A DNA stretch of 64,000 bases from Fibrobacter succinogenes (GCA_902799745.1 CADCBQ010000008.1:42705-106704); one strand, 5' to 3'; counted from the first letter of the stretch, positions 34,415 to 43,810 are shown. Notes: a model not told the origin generated them from the sequence alone. A program made the numbers and translations.

Positions 34415-35743
34415 CTATCGTGTATGGCGGAACGTCGCGCTCGTCACGCGGTTACGGCCATTTTCCTTGGAGGCGTAGAGGGCCTTGTCGGCGCGTTCGA
34501 ACAGGCGTTTCGGATCTTCGCCGGCAATCATTTCGGCAATACCGAAGGAGCAGGTGATCTTCTGCTGCTTAATGAGCTGCGTATTTTCGATTGCCATGCG
34601 GAGCTTTTCGGCGAGGAACTGAGCATTCTGGATAGGCGTATCGCCGCAGAGAATCACGAATTCTTCGCCACCCCAACGCACCAGGGCGTCGGTATTACGA
34701 ATCTTGCTCTGGATCAGCTTTGCGAGGTTCACCAGGACTTCGTCACCCACCATGTGGCCGTAGGTGTCGTTCACATGCTTGAAGTGGTCGATATCCAGAA
34801 TCACGAAGGATACCGGGCTATCGTTCTTGCTCAAGTTTTCCTGTTCGCGCATGAGCACGCTGCTAAAGCCTGCACGGTTGAGGCAACCCGTAAGCGGGTC
34901 TTCCTTGCTGGACTTTTCGTATTCGCTCTTCTCGATTTCGAGAGCGCGCAGGTTCTTTTCAAGTTCTTCCCGCTTTTTCTTGCTGGCCGTGCGTTCGCGG
35001 CTGTAATCGAAGAAGCGGATCATCAAAATCACGAAGAAGGTAATGAACCAGAGGGCGACAAGCGCCGTCGAAAGTTCGGCCTTCGAAATCTTCTTGCCCT
35101 TGAAGCAAAGGCCCTTGATTTCAAGCGTTCCGTAGCCAAGCGGGGCATTTGTTCCCGTCTGGATTTCGATAAGCGGAATGTTCGAAAGGTCGACTCTTGC
35201 GTTGTGGACGTTGATTTCGTTCTGGGCTACCCACCAGCCTGCCACACGGAATTCCTGCGGTACGAACACGGCGGGGTAGGTTTCTTCGAGCGGGAAAAAT
35301 TCAATTTCGTTGAACTTGAGCGACAGTTCGTCGTCGGGGCGCGAGAACGTGCTGTCGTAGCCGCGCATATAGAGACGTACGGTTCCTTCGCCGCGGGGCT
35401 TCACCCACACGAAGATACTGTCAAACTTGGAAAGATCCCTACCACGGGTCTTGCCGTCGCCCAGGAAAATCTTGACGCCCACGTACGGGTAAGCGTATCC
35501 TTCCTTCAGTTCGTAGTCCACGATAATGGAGGAATCGGTACGGGAAAGCTTAACGGCCGAAGCACCGCCATCTGCGGAGTCCGTTTCGGCGATGAGGTAC
35601 GGGTAGTCGTGCAGGTACAGGGGCTCAATGACGTCTAGACCATTCTGATGCGCAAAAAGGGCGATGACTGTAATAGCCAACAGCACAAAGATCAGAATGT
35701 TCATCCTGAATAGAACGTATATCTTTTCAAGTATCCTAGACAT
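34415..35743 (-). CDS. Membrane diguanylate cyclase with intact inhibitory site
   Basis: 442 aa. A first hydrophobic segment (MNILIFVLLAITVIALFA), an extracytoplasmic region of ~180 residues rich in beta strands, a second membrane segment (ALVALWFITFFVILMIRFF) and a coiled coil (KKKREELEKNLRALEIEKSE) precede a GGDEF domain (WGGEEF near residue 390). RNTD lies exactly five residues before GGEEF, which is the RxxD product-inhibition site. The domain should make cyclic-di-GMP in response to an outside signal. An upstream TATATT lies about 33 bases from the ATG. The outer domain has no recognised family. Confidence 0.85.
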   Translation of the reverse strand: MSRILEKIYVLFRMNILIFVLLAITVIALFAHQNGLDVIEPLYLHDYPYLIAETDSADGGASAVKLSRTDSSIIVDYELKEGYAYPYVGVKIFLGDGKTRGRDLSKFDSIFVWVKPRGEGTVRLYMRGYDSTFSRPDDELSLKFNEIEFFPLEETYPAVFVPQEFRVAGWWVAQNEINVHNARVDLSNIPLIEIQTGTNAPLGYGTLEIKGLCFKGKKISKAELSTALVALWFITFFVILMIRFFDYSRERTASKKKREELEKNLRALEIEKSEYEKSSKEDPLTGCLNRAGFSSVLMREQENLSKNDSPVSFVILDIDHFKHVNDTYGHMVGDEVLVNLAKLIQSKIRNTDALVRWGGEEFVILCGDTPIQNAQFLAEKLRMAIENTQLIKQQKITCSFGIAEMIAGEDPKRLFERADKALYASKENGRNRVTSATFRHTR

Positions 35744-35867
35744 GGGCGTACCCTACTAAAAATCTCAATTTAAATATACAAAAAAGACAAAAAAAGCAAT
35801 ATTTACATTTAAAAACTGTGCGCTTCCTAACGCAAAAATGCCTTGATAAACCCGTTTTTATAAAAAA

Positions 35868-36968
35868 TTAGCGGGAAAGCCACCTTGCGAGGCGTCCAAT
35901 TACCGGTCGAACGGCCTTTGCCATGTCTTCATGCGAATGTATGTCGGGGTGTCCTAGGAGTCCGACATTTGCCGTTGTAAGAGTCATGAATTCCAAATCG
36001 GACTTGCCGGCAGCCTTCTGGGCGTCGTAAATTGCCTTCACCGTCGGGGTCAAGTCGTCGTTTGGCCATACCTTGGTCGACAAAAGCAGGAACTTTACGC
36101 CCGGATGGGCCTTGCGGAGCTTGTCGAGGAGGTCGGCGTAGGCCTTCTTGAAGGCGTCATGCTTTGCGTAGGGAGGGTTTCCCTGGAAATCGTTGATTCC
36201 GATGAATAGGACTATGACTTGAGGATGGAAAGAATCAAAATCATAGCGTAGGGACTGCTCGGAAACCCCGTTGGCGAGGTCACCCGGAGCTTCGCCCGGA
36301 ACAGTAAAGTCATACAAACGCGGAATCGGCCATTCCGGTACGATGTTGTCATAATTGCGTACAAGTCCGCGTCCGCTAAAGGCGTTCACCTGGAAATCCG
36401 CCTTGTAACCGTCGGCAATCAGGAACGCGTAACTCTTGGATGCGTTTGTCTTTTCGAATACCAGGGATTCGTCCTGACCGTTCTGGCCTTCGTCTCCAAA
36501 CCCTACGGTAAACGAGTCGCCAATGAATTCGATACGGCGGTTGCTCGCCTTCGGAGGTTCATCGAATTTGCCCGATTTGTCGGTGGCGACTTTAAAGAGA
36601 TGGACCCCTCCCGGATTGCTTTCACTGATTTTGATGAGTCGGTAAAGGTGTGAACCTGCGGTGCCGGTCGTTTTTACTTTATACACATTTCGTGTGTTTG
36701 TTGTAAACACGGCGATCTCTTTACCGTCTTCGTCGACGCGGAATCTGGCTTCGCCTTCCAATTCAAATTCGAGCGACTTTGCGGCCGCCTTGAACTGCAC
36801 CATAGCTGCCGGTGCGCTTGTACGGCTGTAGTTTTTTCCATGTTCCCAGCGGCCGCTGAACAACAGGTTTTTAGAAAACTGATCCACGGAGACCTCCGCT
36901 CCAAAAGAAATTGAGGACATCAGGGCACAACCCACCAGTGTCGAGTAAATCCAATTCAAACAACGCAT
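35868..36968 (-). CDS. CE2-type acetyl esterase (SGNH fold)
   Basis: 366 aa from the ATG at 36968. A signal peptide (STLVGCALMSSISFGAE) is followed by a beta-sandwich domain (FSGRWEHGKNY-like start) and an SGNH/GDSL domain: EFIGDSFTVGFGDE (nucleophile Ser), VIVLFIGINDFQGN (Gly-Asn pair) and GHPDIHSHEDMA (catalytic Asp-His). Fold and domain order match CE2 acetyl esterases that remove acetyl groups from xylan or glucomannan. Exported, part of wall degradation. TACTAT lies 6 bases before the start. Confidence 0.8.
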   Translation of the reverse strand: MRCLNWIYSTLVGCALMSSISFGAEVSVDQFSKNLLFSGRWEHGKNYSRTSAPAAMVQFKAAAKSLEFELEGEARFRVDEDGKEIAVFTTNTRNVYKVKTTGTAGSHLYRLIKISESNPGGVHLFKVATDKSGKFDEPPKASNRRIEFIGDSFTVGFGDEGQNGQDESLVFEKTNASKSYAFLIADGYKADFQVNAFSGRGLVRNYDNIVPEWPIPRLYDFTVPGEAPGDLANGVSEQSLRYDFDSFHPQVIVLFIGINDFQGNPPYAKHDAFKKAYADLLDKLRKAHPGVKFLLLSTKVWPNDDLTPTVKAIYDAQKAAGKSDLEFMTLTTANVGLLGHPDIHSHEDMAKAVRPVIGRLARWLSR

Positions 36969-36974
36969 AAAGGA

Positions 36975-36980
36975 ATAGTA
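36975..36980 (-). promoter_or_regulatory. -10 element of CE2 esterase gene, leaderless type
   Basis: Minus-strand TACTAT, 6 bases, ATG at 36968. A weaker match than TATATT. Confidence 0.3.
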
Positions 36981-37060
36981 GTAAATGTGTGATGTTTGAT
37001 GAGGAATGTGCAATGAATAATCGCACATTTCACATTCAACATTTTATTACATTGATTTGC

Positions 37061-37537
37061 ATGAAATTCGCTCGGTTGGCATCTACAGGAATATTGGCTT
37101 TGGCGGCTTATGGAATGCTGCTGGGGGTTTCTGCGTTTGCGGGGAGCGACAAGCCTACAGAAAAAGCACCCGTGGTGCAAAAGCCTGAACCGGGTTCCCC
37201 TGGTGACACGCTCACGCGTGAAGACGCCCGTATGGCACTCCTTGTGTATAAGCTTCTTGATAAAGACGGCAAAATAAAGGGTGCAAATATCAAGAATGGT
37301 AAAAAGCTCTTTATGCAAAATTGCAGGCCTTGCCATGGCGATGACGGACACCGCTTCAACTTTTCTAACTATAACGAACCGCCCGCCTTTATTGGCGACC
37401 GTGCCCGCAAGGAAATGCCGACATTCTGGTATCAGTTGAATTTTGGTGACGAGGACCGCGGTATGGAAGCCTACATCGACGAATTCCCGTTACAGGATCT
37501 CATCGACATTGCAGGCTTTGCTCAGACCTTGCCGTAA
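37061..37537 (+). CDS. Small cytochrome c
   Basis: 158 aa from the ATG at 37061. A signal peptide (STGILALAAYGMLLGVSAFA) precedes a mature protein with one haem-binding CxxCH (NCRPCHGDD, near residue 90) and a likely axial Met in ARKEMPTFWY. There is no second CxxCH, so it is a single-haem protein in the periplasm. Single-haem cytochromes of this kind act as electron shuttles. Fibrobacter is an obligate anaerobe, so the partner could be a fumarate or other reductase chain, but none is encoded nearby. The longer frame to 36989 crosses the divergent promoter region. Confidence 0.8.
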   Translation: MKFARLASTGILALAAYGMLLGVSAFAGSDKPTEKAPVVQKPEPGSPGDTLTREDARMALLVYKLLDKDGKIKGANIKNGKKLFMQNCRPCHGDDGHRFNFSNYNEPPAFIGDRARKEMPTFWYQLNFGDEDRGMEAYIDEFPLQDLIDIAGFAQTLP

Positions 37538-39421
37538 TTACGGCTGGTGGCCGTTATAGACCTTGACTTCTTGAATGAACGAAAGTTCCAAGAGTTCGGG
37601 GTCTTCGCTTCCGTACGGCTGGATTTCGATTGTCTGCGGAGACTTTGCAAGCTTTAACGCATGTACAAAGAAGTTCCTTTCGACTTCGCTATCGCCGCGC
37701 TTGGTCGGATTCTTGACCTTGGCTCCAATGAGGGCGCCAACGGTCTTGGCGTAGCGCAAAACCTTCACCAAGTCAAACGTGCTCAGCTTCTGGTAGTTGT
37801 TGCCGTACTTCGTAGAATTGAGTGCCGTCTGTAGAGTTTCGGAATTGGCGGTGTCCTTGAGTTCGTAATCCGGAGCCTTTGTTTCGGGCCATATAGCGGC
37901 GAAGTCCTTGCGCCATTCTTCGGTCGGTGCGCTGGAACGGTTTACGTTCTTGCGTTCCACGAACGGGCAGTAGCCGTAGTTGGTGAGAATGTCGAATGCG
38001 CGGGATTCCATTTCGGGCTTGAGAACAAAGCCGTAGCCAGGAATATATTCGTTGGCGCATTCCATGAACTGCGGGAAGCGTGAAAGTTCGTTCAGCACAT
38101 CGGCGTTCTCGATTTTAAGCAAACGAACGGTCTGGACTCGGGCGCCGTAGTAAGAGGAATTCCATTCGGCGAGAGTGGATTCCACATTCACGGGGGGCTT
38201 GATCCAGCCCTTGAAATTCTCGATTTCAGATTCGGCAATTCCGCACTTGAGACCACGGATGTAGCTTTCGCGGTTCAGCGAGAAACGCAGGTACACTTCG
38301 TCGTTTTCGACCTTGGTCAAGCATGCGAGCATCAAAAGCACTCGCGGAGAGGTTCCGGTCGAGGCGATCAGTTCAAAGTTCGGCAAGCAAGAAATGTTCT
38401 GTTCCGGAATTGATGCGATTGCAGATTCGATCCAGTCGCGACCGGCCTGTTCCAAGGAGACGGCTGCAACCTTACCGCTCACCATGGTAAAGCGGACAAG
38501 GCCCAAGAGCCAGAGCTCGCGGAGCGGACGCGGCAGGTATTCCCAGGCAATCAGCCCGTCTTTTTCTTGCAGTCGGAATGTCGGGTCCATAACCCAGAAT
38601 ATAGAGGAGGCTTGCAAGGCGGTGCGCGGCTTGTCGAGCATTCTCAGTAAGCGTACGCAGTGGCTGCGGTCGCCACGGAACCGTTCCTTGAGCCACCAGG
38701 AGACCAAGTCCTGGTGCAGACGGAATCCGTTCTTGCGGATAAATTCGAGAGCCTTTTCGGTCGGGACGAGACATGCGTCTTCCTGTTCCAACCAACCGTT
38801 TCCGGTAAGGAAGTTAAAGATGAGCGAAACTTCGTTGTCGGCGGTCTTTTCGGAGATGCGCCTTGCCGAGGTGAACGCTTCGGAACAAATCTGGTAGCTG
38901 CGGCGGTGCAACAAGTTGCTGTTGTTGACCTTGAGTTCGCCGGTCATTGCCAAGGCGAGGACTTCGCAGATATGCCAGTCGATCAAGTTCTGGTAGAATA
39001 TATCGGCGCCCTTGACGGCGGGAGCTTCTTCGAGGGCTTCATCGAAAATGCCTAAGAAATTTGCAAAGCCGTAATATACCGACGTGTTTGCGGACGGACT
39101 GCGCCAGAGTACATACTCGCGGCACATTTCGAGCAAAAAGTTCTGCAGGTCGCGGCACTTGCTTACAGGAACCGTCAGTCGAAGTTCGTTGAAAGTAAGA
39201 CCTCTGGAGGCGCTGTTGTAAATCAATGCCATACAGTGGCGCTGCCAAGGTTCCATCTTCTGGGAGAGGCCAGCGACACGTTCTTTATCATTATAAAAAC
39301 CAAGTGTTTCATCCTGGATCAGGGCGTTGTTCAACAAACCCTTGTGGCCAAATGCCTTTGCATGCGCATTGCGGAGCAATGGCTTGGACATCCCTTCAAA
39401 AAAAGCATTCAAGTCAAACAT
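37538..39421 (-). CDS. XPB N-terminal-like (Helicase_C_3) domain protein
   Basis: 627 aa from the ATG at 39421. SCLPNFELIASTGTSPRVLL, RFSLNRESYIRGLKCG and NVESTLAEWNSSYYGARVQT correspond to the Helicase_C_3 domain, known as the N-terminal part of XPB-like helicases and as a helicase-associated protein in other bacteria. No DEAD/Walker motifs are present, so it is not itself a helicase. It probably works with a separate XPB-type helicase that is not in this window. TATATT lies 24 bases upstream with AAAGG near the start. Role in DNA repair or transcription is inferred. Confidence 0.65.
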   Translation of the reverse strand: MFDLNAFFEGMSKPLLRNAHAKAFGHKGLLNNALIQDETLGFYNDKERVAGLSQKMEPWQRHCMALIYNSASRGLTFNELRLTVPVSKCRDLQNFLLEMCREYVLWRSPSANTSVYYGFANFLGIFDEALEEAPAVKGADIFYQNLIDWHICEVLALAMTGELKVNNSNLLHRRSYQICSEAFTSARRISEKTADNEVSLIFNFLTGNGWLEQEDACLVPTEKALEFIRKNGFRLHQDLVSWWLKERFRGDRSHCVRLLRMLDKPRTALQASSIFWVMDPTFRLQEKDGLIAWEYLPRPLRELWLLGLVRFTMVSGKVAAVSLEQAGRDWIESAIASIPEQNISCLPNFELIASTGTSPRVLLMLACLTKVENDEVYLRFSLNRESYIRGLKCGIAESEIENFKGWIKPPVNVESTLAEWNSSYYGARVQTVRLLKIENADVLNELSRFPQFMECANEYIPGYGFVLKPEMESRAFDILTNYGYCPFVERKNVNRSSAPTEEWRKDFAAIWPETKAPDYELKDTANSETLQTALNSTKYGNNYQKLSTFDLVKVLRYAKTVGALIGAKVKNPTKRGDSEVERNFFVHALKLAKSPQTIEIQPYGSEDPELLELSFIQEVKVYNGHQP

Positions 39422-39460
39422 CAAATCAACCTTTATTGGGGAGCCAAATATAGTAAAAAA

Positions 39461-40369
39461 TTACCTATGTGGTTTCTTACGTTTCTCGGTCCGTTTTAAT
39501 AAGCCGGTCAAAAAACGGAAAAATCTTTCGGATCGGGAATTGTCTTGCTTGTTTCGACGGAGTGTAATAACAATATCACGTTTAAATTCGGCATCTGTAA
39601 TTTTTAAAAGACGAATACGACGGTTGTTGATTCGTCCCCACGAAAATTCGGGCCAGAAGCCCACGCCGATTCCACTAGCGATAGCGTCTTTTACGGCAAG
39701 GGCGTTGTCACTTTCAAAAATAATGTGTGTCTTGAATCCGACGCGTTCACAATACTCGTTACAGATATTGCGCAACTGCTTGGAACCGTAAAGCCCGATA
39801 AAGTTGGTTTCTTGCAGTTCCTTTAGGCTGATGCTGTCGCGTTTACGGTACAGCGATGTGTTCGGGACGGCAAGGTAAATGTTTTCGGTGCATACGAAAT
39901 TTTCTTCGTCTGAATTGTTGGCCGTGTAGTTTTTAGCGGGCACCTTGTAGCTTGCATAGGTGCGAACGCAGATATCGTAAAGTGTCGTTTCTTCGTTCTG
40001 AACCAAGTTGAATCGGAGGTCAGGATCGTTTTGCTTGTACAGGATAACGGCGTTAGTCACGAAGGTTGATGCGGCAAGCACGTTCAGGTTGATCGTTGCG
40101 GATTGCTCGTTTTCCATGGCGCGGAGCTGTGCGGGGAGTGCTTCGATATCTTCGTAAAGTGGCTTTACTTTCTTATAAAAATATTCCCCAATTTCTGTCA
40201 ATTTGATGTTTCTGCCCTGCGTCTTGAATAGTTTTACGCCGAGTTCGTCTTCGAGTTTGTGAAGGGCGTGTGTGAGCGCAGGCTGCACAATACATAGGGT
40301 TTTCGCGCTTTGCGTTACGTGCTCCGTGCGGGCAACTTCAAGAAAATACTTTAAATGTGTAAGTTCCAT
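39461..40369 (-). CDS. LysR-type transcriptional regulator
   Basis: 302 aa. The N-terminal winged helix (LTHLKYFLEVARTEHVTQSA, QPALTHALHKLEDELGVKLF) and a C-terminal periplasmic-binding-like sensor region fit the LysR family. The gene is divergent from the FISUMP/transporter operon, the usual arrangement for regulator and target. A perfect 10-bp inverted repeat lies 20 bases upstream of its start codon. It therefore probably controls both promoters. The inducer is unknown. Confidence 0.85.
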   Translation of the reverse strand: MELTHLKYFLEVARTEHVTQSAKTLCIVQPALTHALHKLEDELGVKLFKTQGRNIKLTEIGEYFYKKVKPLYEDIEALPAQLRAMENEQSATINLNVLAASTFVTNAVILYKQNDPDLRFNLVQNEETTLYDICVRTYASYKVPAKNYTANNSDEENFVCTENIYLAVPNTSLYRKRDSISLKELQETNFIGLYGSKQLRNICNEYCERVGFKTHIIFESDNALAVKDAIASGIGVGFWPEFSWGRINNRRIRLLKITDAEFKRDIVITLRRNKQDNSRSERFFRFLTGLLKRTEKRKKPHR

Positions 40370-40389
40370 ACGATTTTCTTATTTAAAAG

Positions 40390-40414
40390 AATTCATCAAA
40401 AAAATTGATGAATT
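40390..40414. promoter_or_regulatory. Candidate LysR operator
   Basis: Perfect inverted repeat AATTCATCAA-(5 A)-TTGATGAATT between lysR and the FISUMP gene. Size and T-N-A-like symmetry suit LysR-type binding sites. It is the longest inverted repeat in the spacer. Confidence 0.5.
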
Positions 40415-40486
40415 AAATATAAATAATCTATTAGACAATATGAATCGGCGATTCTAATTTTGCTCACGAAAACAGAGGATGTTATT

Positions 40487-41050
40487 ATGAAACAGATTTT
40501 CAAGGTTATCGCAATCACTACCATTACCATTGGCGCAATCGTCTTTACCGCTTGCGATCAGGCAAACACTTGCAACTACGACGACTCCGCAAATACGCTT
40601 TCTTGCTCCGAAAAGACATACAAGACTGCGCATCTCGGCGGAAAGGTCTGGATGACTGAAAACATGAATGCCTACATTCCGGATTCAAGCATCTGTTACG
40701 ACAACAATCACGCCAATTGCGAAATGATGGGCCGCCTCTATACTTGGAGTGCCGCGACAAACGGACTCTGCCCTAAAGGCTGGACAATTCCCACGATGCA
40801 GGATTTCAAGAACGCTTTTGGTGGCGCTTCTACGGCTGCCCTTAAGGAAAGCTCCGCATTCAAACTGCAGTTTGCCGGATTCCGCTACTTTGATGGCAAG
40901 TTCGCCGATAAAGACGCAAGCGCTAGTTTCTGGACGAGCGACAGCTACGACGATTCCAGAGCTTACCTCGTGCGCGCCACAGATTCTACAATCACCTATG
41001 AACATTTCAATAAAAACATTGCAGCCTCGGTCCGCTGCGTAAAAGAGTAA
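40487..41050 (+). CDS. FISUMP-domain lipoprotein, short form
   Basis: 187 aa from the ATG at 40487 with GAGG just upstream. The lipobox VFTAC follows the signal. YKTAHLGGKVWMTENMNAYI, CYDNNHANCEMMGRLYTWSA and the C-terminal RCVKE match the FISUMP (Fibrobacter succinogenes major paralogous) domain, normally found in large surface lipoproteins; here it stands almost alone. It is co-transcribed with the transporter 20 bases downstream. Function unknown; presumably an outer-membrane lipoprotein. Confidence 0.8.
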   Translation: MKQIFKVIAITTITIGAIVFTACDQANTCNYDDSANTLSCSEKTYKTAHLGGKVWMTENMNAYIPDSSICYDNNHANCEMMGRLYTWSAATNGLCPKGWTIPTMQDFKNAFGGASTAALKESSAFKLQFAGFRYFDGKFADKDASASFWTSDSYDDSRAYLVRATDSTITYEHFNKNIAASVRCVKE

Positions 41051-41070
41051 TTCAAGTTATAGGGGATAAA

Positions 41071-42753
41071 ATGACTTGGTTAATCGACTTATTCACGAAA
41101 CCCTCGGTAGGGCAACAGGTGGTAGCGATCGCGCTCACCGCTGCAGTCGGCCTCATGGTCGGAAAAATCAAGGTCAAGGGAATTAGCCTCGGGGGTGCAG
41201 GCGCTCTCTTTGTGGGTATTCTGCTTGGACACCTTGGACTCCGCGTCGAAGCAAACGTTCTTCATTTTATCCAGGAATTCGGCTTGATCCTTTTTGTGTA
41301 CACCATCGGTATGCAAGTGGGGCCGGGCTTTATGGATTCCATTCGCCGCCACGGCTTGGTGCTCAACATCCTTTCGACAAGTATTGTGTTGCTCGGCGTT
41401 GTCGTGACGCTTTGCCTTTACTTCTTTACAGATATGCATAACAACGTACCCGTGCTCATTGGAATGCTTTGTGGCGCTGTCACAAATACGCCTTCCCTAG
41501 GAGCCGCTAACTCAGCCTTTGCCGCGGCCGGGGTGGACACATCCCTCACGGGTATCGGGTACGCTGTTGCATATCCGTTCGGTGTGATAGGAATCATTCT
41601 GGTCATGATTCTTGTGCGTATTATCTTTAGACAGGATCCTGTTAAGGCTTCTGAAAGCTACGCTGCCGAAATCGCCGCACACAGCAAGGAAATTGAATCG
41701 TGCAGCCTCGTTGTTGAAAACCAGAACCTGTACGGAGTCTTGCTGAAGGACATTCCCGACTTGATTTCGAGCGGGGTGGTCATGACGCGTCTGATGCGTG
41801 GCGAAAATATCTTTACCCCGAACGGGAGTACGGTTATTGAAAAAGGGGACAAGGTGCATATTGTCGGTATGCCCGAGGCTGTCGCCGCCATGGAAAAAAT
41901 CATCGGCAAGCGTCTCGAAAAGCCCATTACGTTAGAGACAAGCAACACAGATAAAAAGATTGTCGTGAAAACGATTCTTGTGACGAACAAGAAAATTCTG
42001 GGGCGCACGATTGGCTCCTTGGCTCTCGCTGAACGCTACGGCGTAAACATCAGCCGCGTGGTACGCAGTGGATTCAAGTTTACCGGTCGCCTCGATTTGC
42101 GCATCAAGTTCGCCGACAAGTTGAGAGTGGTCGGTACTGCCGAAGGTATCGAGGCCGCCGCGAAGGAACTGGGCAATTCTTTAACAGCACTGGATCATCC
42201 TGAAGTAATGCCCGCGTTCCTGGGCATCTTCCTGGGAGTCATTGTCGGAAGCATTCCTATTGCTCTCCCAGGGATGCCGACCCCGCTTAAGCTGGGTCTC
42301 GCCGGCGGCCCCTTGATTGTTGCGATTGTTTTGAGCCGCAAGCGTAAAATTGGCCCGCTGAACTTCTTTATGGCCAATAGCGCAAATCTGATGCTTCGCG
42401 AATTCGGTCTCACGCTCTTCTTAAGCTGCGTCGGCTTGAATGCTGGCATCAAGTTCTTTGACGTGCTCTTGAACGGTGATGGACTTTATTACATGGGACT
42501 TGCCGCTCTTATCACCTTCTTGCCGCTTGCAATTGTCGCAACTGTCGGTCACTTGGTTTTCAAGGTGAATTACCTTTCGCTTTGCGGCGTACTCGCAGGC
42601 GCTACCACCGACCCTCCTGCACTCGCTTTTGCAAATGGTCAAGCCAACAGCGAAGCCGTGAACATCGGATACGCCTCGGTTTACCCGCTTACCATGCTGC
42701 TTAGAATTTTAAGTGGACAAGTGCTCGCAATCCTCTTGTTGCAAGCGATATAA
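41071..42753 (+). CDS. AspT/YidE-type putative transporter with two RCK-like domains
   Basis: 560 aa. Two clusters of about five membrane helices (residues 1-170 and ~380-560) flank two TrkA-C/RCK-like soluble repeats (NLYGVLLKDIPDLISSGVVM; KKILGRTIGSLALAERYGVN). The halves carry duplicated motifs such as GALFVGILLGHLGL/PAFLGIFLGVIVGSI and GAVTNTPSLGAANSAFAAAG/GATTDPPALAFANGQ. This is the AspT/YbjL/YidE antiporter family; the best-known member exchanges aspartate for alanine. SD AGGGG is upstream. A bidirectional terminator follows. Regulation by the divergent LysR gene is likely. Substrate unknown. Confidence 0.85.
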   Translation: MTWLIDLFTKPSVGQQVVAIALTAAVGLMVGKIKVKGISLGGAGALFVGILLGHLGLRVEANVLHFIQEFGLILFVYTIGMQVGPGFMDSIRRHGLVLNILSTSIVLLGVVVTLCLYFFTDMHNNVPVLIGMLCGAVTNTPSLGAANSAFAAAGVDTSLTGIGYAVAYPFGVIGIILVMILVRIIFRQDPVKASESYAAEIAAHSKEIESCSLVVENQNLYGVLLKDIPDLISSGVVMTRLMRGENIFTPNGSTVIEKGDKVHIVGMPEAVAAMEKIIGKRLEKPITLETSNTDKKIVVKTILVTNKKILGRTIGSLALAERYGVNISRVVRSGFKFTGRLDLRIKFADKLRVVGTAEGIEAAAKELGNSLTALDHPEVMPAFLGIFLGVIVGSIPIALPGMPTPLKLGLAGGPLIVAIVLSRKRKIGPLNFFMANSANLMLREFGLTLFLSCVGLNAGIKFFDVLLNGDGLYYMGLAALITFLPLAIVATVGHLVFKVNYLSLCGVLAGATTDPPALAFANGQANSEAVNIGYASVYPLTMLLRILSGQVLAILLLQAI

Positions 42754-42795
42754 CCCACACACGAAACTCCATCGAGTACTCCCTCTAGAACCAGC

Positions 42796-42822
42796 AAGGC
42801 TCCCCTCATGCAGGGGAGCCTT
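42796..42822. terminator. Bidirectional terminator
   Basis: AAGGCTCCCCT-CATGC-AGGGGAGCCTT followed by TTTT on the plus strand. It serves the transporter gene on plus and lies just after the minus-strand repeat lipoprotein. Confidence 0.7.
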
Positions 42823-42866
42823 TTCGTTGCTTTTATTTGCTGAGCGAAGGAATCGCTCTCATATTC

Positions 42867-43646
42867 TTATTCAGCTGGGCAAGCGTCAACGAGCTGACCT
42901 TCGAGGGTCGTTTCGCATTCGCCAGCCATTGCCGCAGGGAGTACTTCACAGCCGCCCATGGCGCCCGGAATAACGCAGTAAATTACGTCGCCACCGGCAG
43001 CAGGTTCTTCGCCAGCACCCGGCCCGGCGGGTTCTTCACCGGCGCCCGGCCCGGCAGGTTCTTCACCGGCACCCGGGCCAGCGGGTTCTTCACCGGCGCC
43101 CGGCCCGGCAGGTTCTTCACCGGCACCCGGCCCGGCAGGTTCTTCGCCGGCACCCGGACCAGCGGGTTCTTCACCAGCGCCCGGACCAGCAGGTTCTTCG
43201 CCAGCGCCCGGACCAGCGGGTTCTTCATTTCCACCCAGATTGATTGTTTCTCCATCATCGCCTGGTTCAGCGGGTTGCTTTTCGTTGCCTGCAGCAGGTT
43301 CTTCTGCAGCCGGGGTTTCGGTTTTTGAATCAGTGGTGGTGTCTTCTGCCTTAGCCTTATTTCCGCAGCCTTCAACCGGTTTGCCCATCGTCATCGGAGT
43401 AAAGATGGTTCCGTTGCATTGTACGGTATCGGCATCTTCTTCTACATATATCTTGGCGCACATATTCTCGGTTGAAGAGCAGGTGAGATTGATCGCTTCT
43501 TCAAGGGTTTGAACGCTTGCCGGAGCATTGCTGTTATTAGCGGGATTGCTGTTATCGGCGGGGCTAGAGGAACTGTCGTCACCGCAAGCAACGAACGATG
43601 CCATTGCAAAGGCAGCGAAGGGAAGGATGATTTTTTTGTTAAGCAT
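42867..43646 (-). CDS. Cys-rich lipoprotein with EEPAGPGAG repeats
   Basis: 259 aa. Lipobox SFVAC-GDDSSSS, then domain 1 (~residues 48-100) with Cys spacing C-x6-C-x13-C-x16-C, then an 8-copy 9-residue EEPAGPGAG linker, then a C-terminal Cys-rich domain of about 40 residues (YCVIPGAMGGCEVLPAAMAG, four Cys). It is paralogous to the gene at 43898. AAGGAG precedes the ATG. Proteins like this may be surface-displayed spacers. No function known. The repeat region is prone to length change. Confidence 0.7.
   Translation of the reverse strand: MLNKKIILPFAAFAMASFVACGDDSSSSPADNSNPANNSNAPASVQTLEEAINLTCSSTENMCAKIYVEEDADTVQCNGTIFTPMTMGKPVEGCGNKAKAEDTTTDSKTETPAAEEPAAGNEKQPAEPGDDGETINLGGNEEPAGPGAGEEPAGPGAGEEPAGPGAGEEPAGPGAGEEPAGPGAGEEPAGPGAGEEPAGPGAGEEPAGPGAGEEPAAGGDVIYCVIPGAMGGCEVLPAAMAGECETTLEGQLVDACPAE
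43003..43230 (-). repeat. 27-bp minisatellite (8 full units)
   Basis: Eight full and one partial 27-bp units encode EEPAGPGAG. Units differ at third positions (for example caccggcgcccggcccggc versus cgccagcgcccggacc), in a patchy rather than random way, consistent with unit conversion or slippage. Confidence 0.8.
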
Positions 43647-43810
43647 TTTGACTCCTTATAGAACTAAAAAACCATAATAAAACATATATCCGATCCAAAA
43701 AGAAACGGGTATGCGAGGCTAGTAAAAAAAATTTTCTTGCTCTATTGCAGAATGACAATTTTACTTTTTGGAACTTTTTGTCACGATTTAGAGGCGTCTC
43801 CACAAAAAAA

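Noticed and set aside
42983..43375. Minus-strand Lys/Leu/Pro repeat frame
   Set aside because: Alternative reading of the 27-bp minisatellite.
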